A stretch of 64,000 bases of DNA from Aquanectria penicillioides. Lineage: Eukaryota; Ascomycota; Sordariomycetes; Hypocreales; Nectriaceae. The stretch covers positions 186,001 to 250,000 of the forward strand of contig PYIU01000003.1 of NCBI GenBank assembly GCA_003415625.1, in the 5' to 3' direction. The notes under the pieces are model-generated. The model saw nothing but the letters and a program-made list of their open reading frames with translations, was not told where the DNA came from and did no database searches. The translations under genes and the position numbers were made by a program. Shown here in pieces: positions 60,871-64,000 of the stretch (position 1 is its first letter; every line of letters starts with the position of its first letter).

Positions 60871-63014
60871 TCAACCGCCACCCTGTTCGAGGGCCGAGAC
60901 TAACTGCCGCATCCGCTCCAATAAGATCTTGAGATCAGGGCTCTCCGCTTCCCAATACTCGATCAAGGTGAAGATCCTTGAGACCGAATATTTCCACCCC
61001 TCTGGTAACAGCGCCGCAAGACTGGGTTCTGACTGGGCGCGAAAGGCCACCGCCAGGAGCTGGAGCGTGCTCCGAGAACATGTTCGGATCATCAACCATG
61101 TACCCTGGTGGCGATGGTAGAATCCTTCCTCGCAGAGCGTGATGCGGTAGACGGCATTCAGAAGTGCGTCCCGGGCAATTTCCAAGATGTATGGCCCCAG
61201 CTCGCTGAATTCCTTGCAAGCGATGGCTTGAACCGCTGGGAAGTAAAGGACATCTAGGATGTCTACAAGGTGACCCCTGAGGATTCCTCGGAGCGGATCC
61301 CCTGTCCCCTCATGGGGGTCGCTGGGGAATCTCATGGCTGCCGGCAGCATATCTCGCCATGTATCTAATTTCTGCTTAAACCTCTCAACGTCATTGCGGA
61401 AACTTTCCTCGCCTGACGCGGTCCACCAGTTACTAGTGTAGTACCAAGAATCAGCCCAGTATCGCGCGGATAATGCTTCGTTCATGATGCGACGCAGCGC
61501 AATCTCGGCCAAGTAGAAAAACCAGCTGGTTTCTATTCGGTCCCTCTCTCGCTGAGCAGCTGATGCTGATCGTGTATGCCTCCCGATCAACTGACTCGGG
61601 CTTGGCGGGGACGGATACACATGGGAGTATTGCATCTCATTTAGGCTGGACCCCGGAAGTCCAAGCTCGGTTCTCAGCTCCCTGTTTCTTACGTTAGCGT
61701 ATATCTAATTCCCGGGTTTTGTGGGGGTGGGACTTGCAGTTCGCTCTTCAAGCAGCTCCAGTAGAGACTCTCTTCCATGTGCTGCTCCCCGTCGCTTTTG
61801 ACAAGCTCAAAGACGTTGAAGGAGTGGGCTTCAGTCGGATCAGCAGCATGTCCTCTTGCGGCCAACCACCCAACGCACTGCGTTCCGGCCTGTGAGAAGG
61901 CTTTCCATGCGGCCATTATCCGAAATGTTGACATCAGGTACACTGCAGTCAGGAAACTACACTGCACGGCGAGCAGAGAGTTGCTATGATAGAGCATGCC
62001 GATACGTCGCTGGGCCATCTGGAAATAAATCTCCGCTCGCCTCAGCCGGTCAGGGTTCTTTGAAGGACCAGGTTCTCTTTCGACGTGAAATGGGGGAGCG
62101 AGCACGCTGACGGCGCAAATGAGAAGCTGCCGGAATCAACAAAGAGCGCAGCAGAGAAGCAATCATGACAAACTCACGATGAGGCATGTTGTTCCATCCC
62201 ACCGAAGCCCAGTCTCTCCTATGTCTCTTACACGTGCCCATAGCTGGTCAACAACAAATATCGGGTTCTTGATGTGGTTAGTTTGAAGAAAGTTCTCCAC
62301 GAGTTGCGTAATTATTTCCGGATCGAGGTCAAATATGCCCTCACCAGCAACAGTGTGCAACTGACCGTCCTTGTGGCCGAGACTGGAAGTGAGAGAAGGA
62401 TACTGTTTCATAGTGAACACCGGCCACTTCAGCAGGCTCTCGACTCTCATTTCCGAGCTCCGAGTGACGACATCTGCAGCGGGCGGCCTGTCACTTCCCG
62501 GCTGCGATTCGTCAGAGCCTCCTCTGCCGGGGTCGCGCCCGAGTTCCTGGTTGGCGGATGACCCTTGCGCCTGGAACCCCCGTTGGGTTTGAGGCTCGTT
62601 GTTCCGGTTGAGAAGTGCCGTAATATTGAGCTCCATCTCTCCCAGCCTCTGTAAGATGGCCAGACTTCCTCTGTCGAGTTTCGAGTGGTCCGAGGTGGCA
62701 TCGTCCGGATAGCCACAAGCTCCTCCCGTAGAATTACAGAACCCACAAACCGGCCGCTGGTTGTCACACTTGGTCTTCCTTGCTCGACAGACATAGCATG
62801 CCGTTGCGGCTCGTCGTCGAGCATACGAGGCCGACTCGCGAGAGGCCGATGCAGAGCCCGAGCTGGCATGGGCTATATGCGGGTCGTTGGGCGAGTTTGG
62901 CTGAAGCTGCGGCACCGGGTTGGGGTGTGACATTGCGTGAACAAGTGGAAGAGGATCCGAGAGCAAGTTGGCCACCAAGGGCGCCATGGCAGCACCCCGA
63001 CGAATGTCCTCCAT
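60871..63014 (-). CDS. Zn2Cys6 fungal-specific transcription factor next to the arabinofuranosidase
   Basis: Three exons on the minus strand give 678 residues: 63014-62178, 62126-61738 and 61681-60871. The zinc cluster is CYVCRARKTKCDNQRPVC followed by GFCNSTGGAC (about residues 73-100), preceded by a basic RRRAATA. A linker and a fungal transcription-factor middle domain follow (WDGTTCLIVSLS at the exon 1 end reads through into the intron; the true join is CLI to LLICAVSVLA). Exon 2 to exon 3 uses an apparent GC-AG intron (GAACT|GCAAGT...ACAG|G). Only this keeps CLKSEL joined to ELRTELGLPG. In-frame Mets at residues 10 and 28 are alternative starts. It is divergent from a sugar porter and downstream of GH51 in the same orientation, so a pathway-specific regulator of arabinose or arabinan use is inferred. 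Confidence 0.88.
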
Positions 63015-63569
63015 TTGTGTACGATTCGCTTATAGTATCTCAGTCTGGCAAAGCGATAGTGACCTGTTGTTTGTTGGCAACTCCCAGAGCGCTCCTCATG
63101 CAGACATGGCATTCCTCTGCGGGGCGTGGCCTGTGGATTATGGATAGAGTGAGCAACTTTGTCTAGAATCCACCGAATGCACCACCTCTCTCTCACACTT
63201 GGCGCGCATGAATGTGGCCCGACAGTTCAAGCCCCACACCATGAAGCTAACGCGGCGCTATTTCCATCCCCACTCCGATACTCCCCGACGACGCTTTTTG
63301 CTGGTAGCGCCGTCACCTGACAGACGGAACTCATGGACAAGCATCCATGGTGGTCTGCTTTTTTCTGGGGACCCCAGCTGGAGACCCCAGATTTGGGATC
63401 GACGGGTTGGCCACGAGGCGCGAGAACCATCACAGTGGTGTTGATGGTTTCTGGAAATATATATATATGGCCTCGATTCCCGGCTTTTCTTCAGCATATC
63501 TCGACATCACCATCCACTTTTTGGACACTCATACAAACTTTCCTTTTCACGCCTTCCATACCAGTTAAT
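63015..63569. promoter_or_regulatory. Divergent promoter of the regulator and the sugar porter with CreA-type sites
   Basis: CTGGGG at 63365-63370, CCCCAG at 63372-63377 and CCCCAG at 63385-63390 match SYGGRG in both orientations within 26 bases. The first two form a near-perfect palindrome about a single A. A TATA run (atatatatat) at about 63457-63466 lies about 100 bases before the porter ATG. Confidence 0.55.
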
Positions 63570-64000
63570 ATGGCAGTGGCTCAATCAAAGGATCACGACG
63601 CCGAGAGCGTCCAGCATGTCCCCGACGCTACCGCCGATCTCGGCCACATCGCCAACAACCAAGAGCACAAACTCAATGCCATTCAGACCATCCGGCAGCG
63701 TCCATTGGTGTTTGCCTGGGCTCTCTTTGCCGTTGTAACATGTTTGCTCGTGTCCTTTGAGAATCAGGCCGCCGGCATGGTCCTTAGCATTCCCGAATTT
63801 CGCAAGGACTTTGGTTACAAATACGAAGGCTCGTACGTCTTGGAAGCCGATTGGCAGTCTGCCTTCTACGGAGGGCCAATTGCGAGTTCAATCGTTGGAA
63901 CCTTTGCTGCCGGTTACTTTGCGGACGTCTTTGGGCGAAAACCTCTCACAATTGCCGCCATTGTCGTGTCGTTTGGAGCTGTTGCGATCGAATTTGTCGC
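63570..64000 (+). CDS. MFS sugar porter, partial (runs off the window end)
   Basis: The ATG at 63570 opens an uninterrupted frame to the window edge (143 residues seen). The N-terminal arm of about 50 residues is hydrophilic. The first membrane segment (PLVFAWALFAVVTCLLVSF) is followed by IPEFRKDFGYKYEGSYV and a second segment around FYGGPIASSIVG. The cytoplasmic loop GYFADVFGRKPLTIAA is the sugar-porter motif (GxxxDxxGRK). It resembles fungal hexose, maltose or lactose-type permeases; the specific sugar cannot be told from this part. Divergent transcription from the Zn2Cys6 gene and proximity to GH51 and CE16 genes suggest uptake of pentose or oligosaccharide released from plant wall material. 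Confidence 0.88.
   Translation, partial: MAVAQSKDHDAESVQHVPDATADLGHIANNQEHKLNAIQTIRQRPLVFAWALFAVVTCLLVSFENQAAGMVLSIPEFRKDFGYKYEGSYVLEADWQSAFYGGPIASSIVGTFAAGYFADVFGRKPLTIAAIVVSFGAVAIEFV

Overview
The window looks like chromosomal DNA of a filamentous ascomycete (Pezizomycotina, probably Sordariomycetes and perhaps Hypocreales). Genes are monocistronic with short GT-AG introns and CTAAC-like branch points. The families present (HET-domain genes, Zn2Cys6 regulators, UDP-galactopyranose mutase, CE16 and GH51 enzymes, DHA1, ACS and sugar-porter MFS transporters) are typical of that group. I see no CRISPR array, rRNA or intact transposon, and I noticed no tRNA by eye. Intron coordinates were derived by hand from splice consensus, reading phase and protein continuity. 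| Layout. 1-5.5 kb: an aldehyde dehydrogenase, then a HET-domain gene with a one-base frameshift. 6.7-7.3 kb: a small secreted Ser/Ala-rich, probably GPI-anchored protein. 7.8-21.5 kb: what looks like a glycerol-use locus. It holds a Zn2Cys6 regulator, glycerol kinase, a divergently transcribed aquaglyceroporin and mitochondrial FAD glycerol-3-phosphate dehydrogenase, which together cover uptake, phosphorylation and oxidation of glycerol. The kinase/porin divergent promoter and the dehydrogenase promoter share CTCGG-N9/10-CCGAG inverted repeats, a candidate regulon site. This stretch is also rich in microsatellites. 21.7-22.4 kb: a predicted N-myristoylated, C-terminally anchored protein of unknown function. 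24.4-26.4 kb: UDP-galactopyranose mutase (galactofuranose for the wall). 27.4-28.9 kb: a DHA1-type MFS exporter. | 29.6-33.4 kb is decayed sequence: remnants of an adenylation domain and a ferric-reductase-like membrane protein on the minus strand, and a 5'-truncated enoyl-CoA hydratase on the plus strand. 33.8-35.3 kb: ammonium transporter with a GATA-rich upstream region. 36.7-40.1 kb: an ACS-type MFS transporter divergent from an alpha/beta hydrolase, with an inverted CGG/CCG repeat between them. 40.6-42.0 kb: secreted GH5 beta-glucanase. 44.3-45.8 kb: another MFS protein. 46.3-47.2 kb: a Gln/Gly-rich glycine-zipper protein. 49.4-52.3 kb: a second frameshifted HET gene, tail-to-tail with an unknown protein carrying repeated KEVY/KEVV motifs. 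53.0-55.3 kb: a zincin metallopeptidase with a jacalin-like C-terminal region. | 55.8-64.0 kb reads as a small plant-polysaccharide cluster: CE16 acetylesterase, GH51 arabinofuranosidase, a Zn2Cys6 regulator and, divergent from it, a sugar porter that runs off the window end. The divergent promoter carries three SYGGRG (CreA-type) sites within 26 bp. | Two features recur across the window. Single-base indels break four otherwise well-formed genes, so sequencing or assembly error must be excluded before calling them pseudogenes. Three genes carry apparent GC-AG introns.
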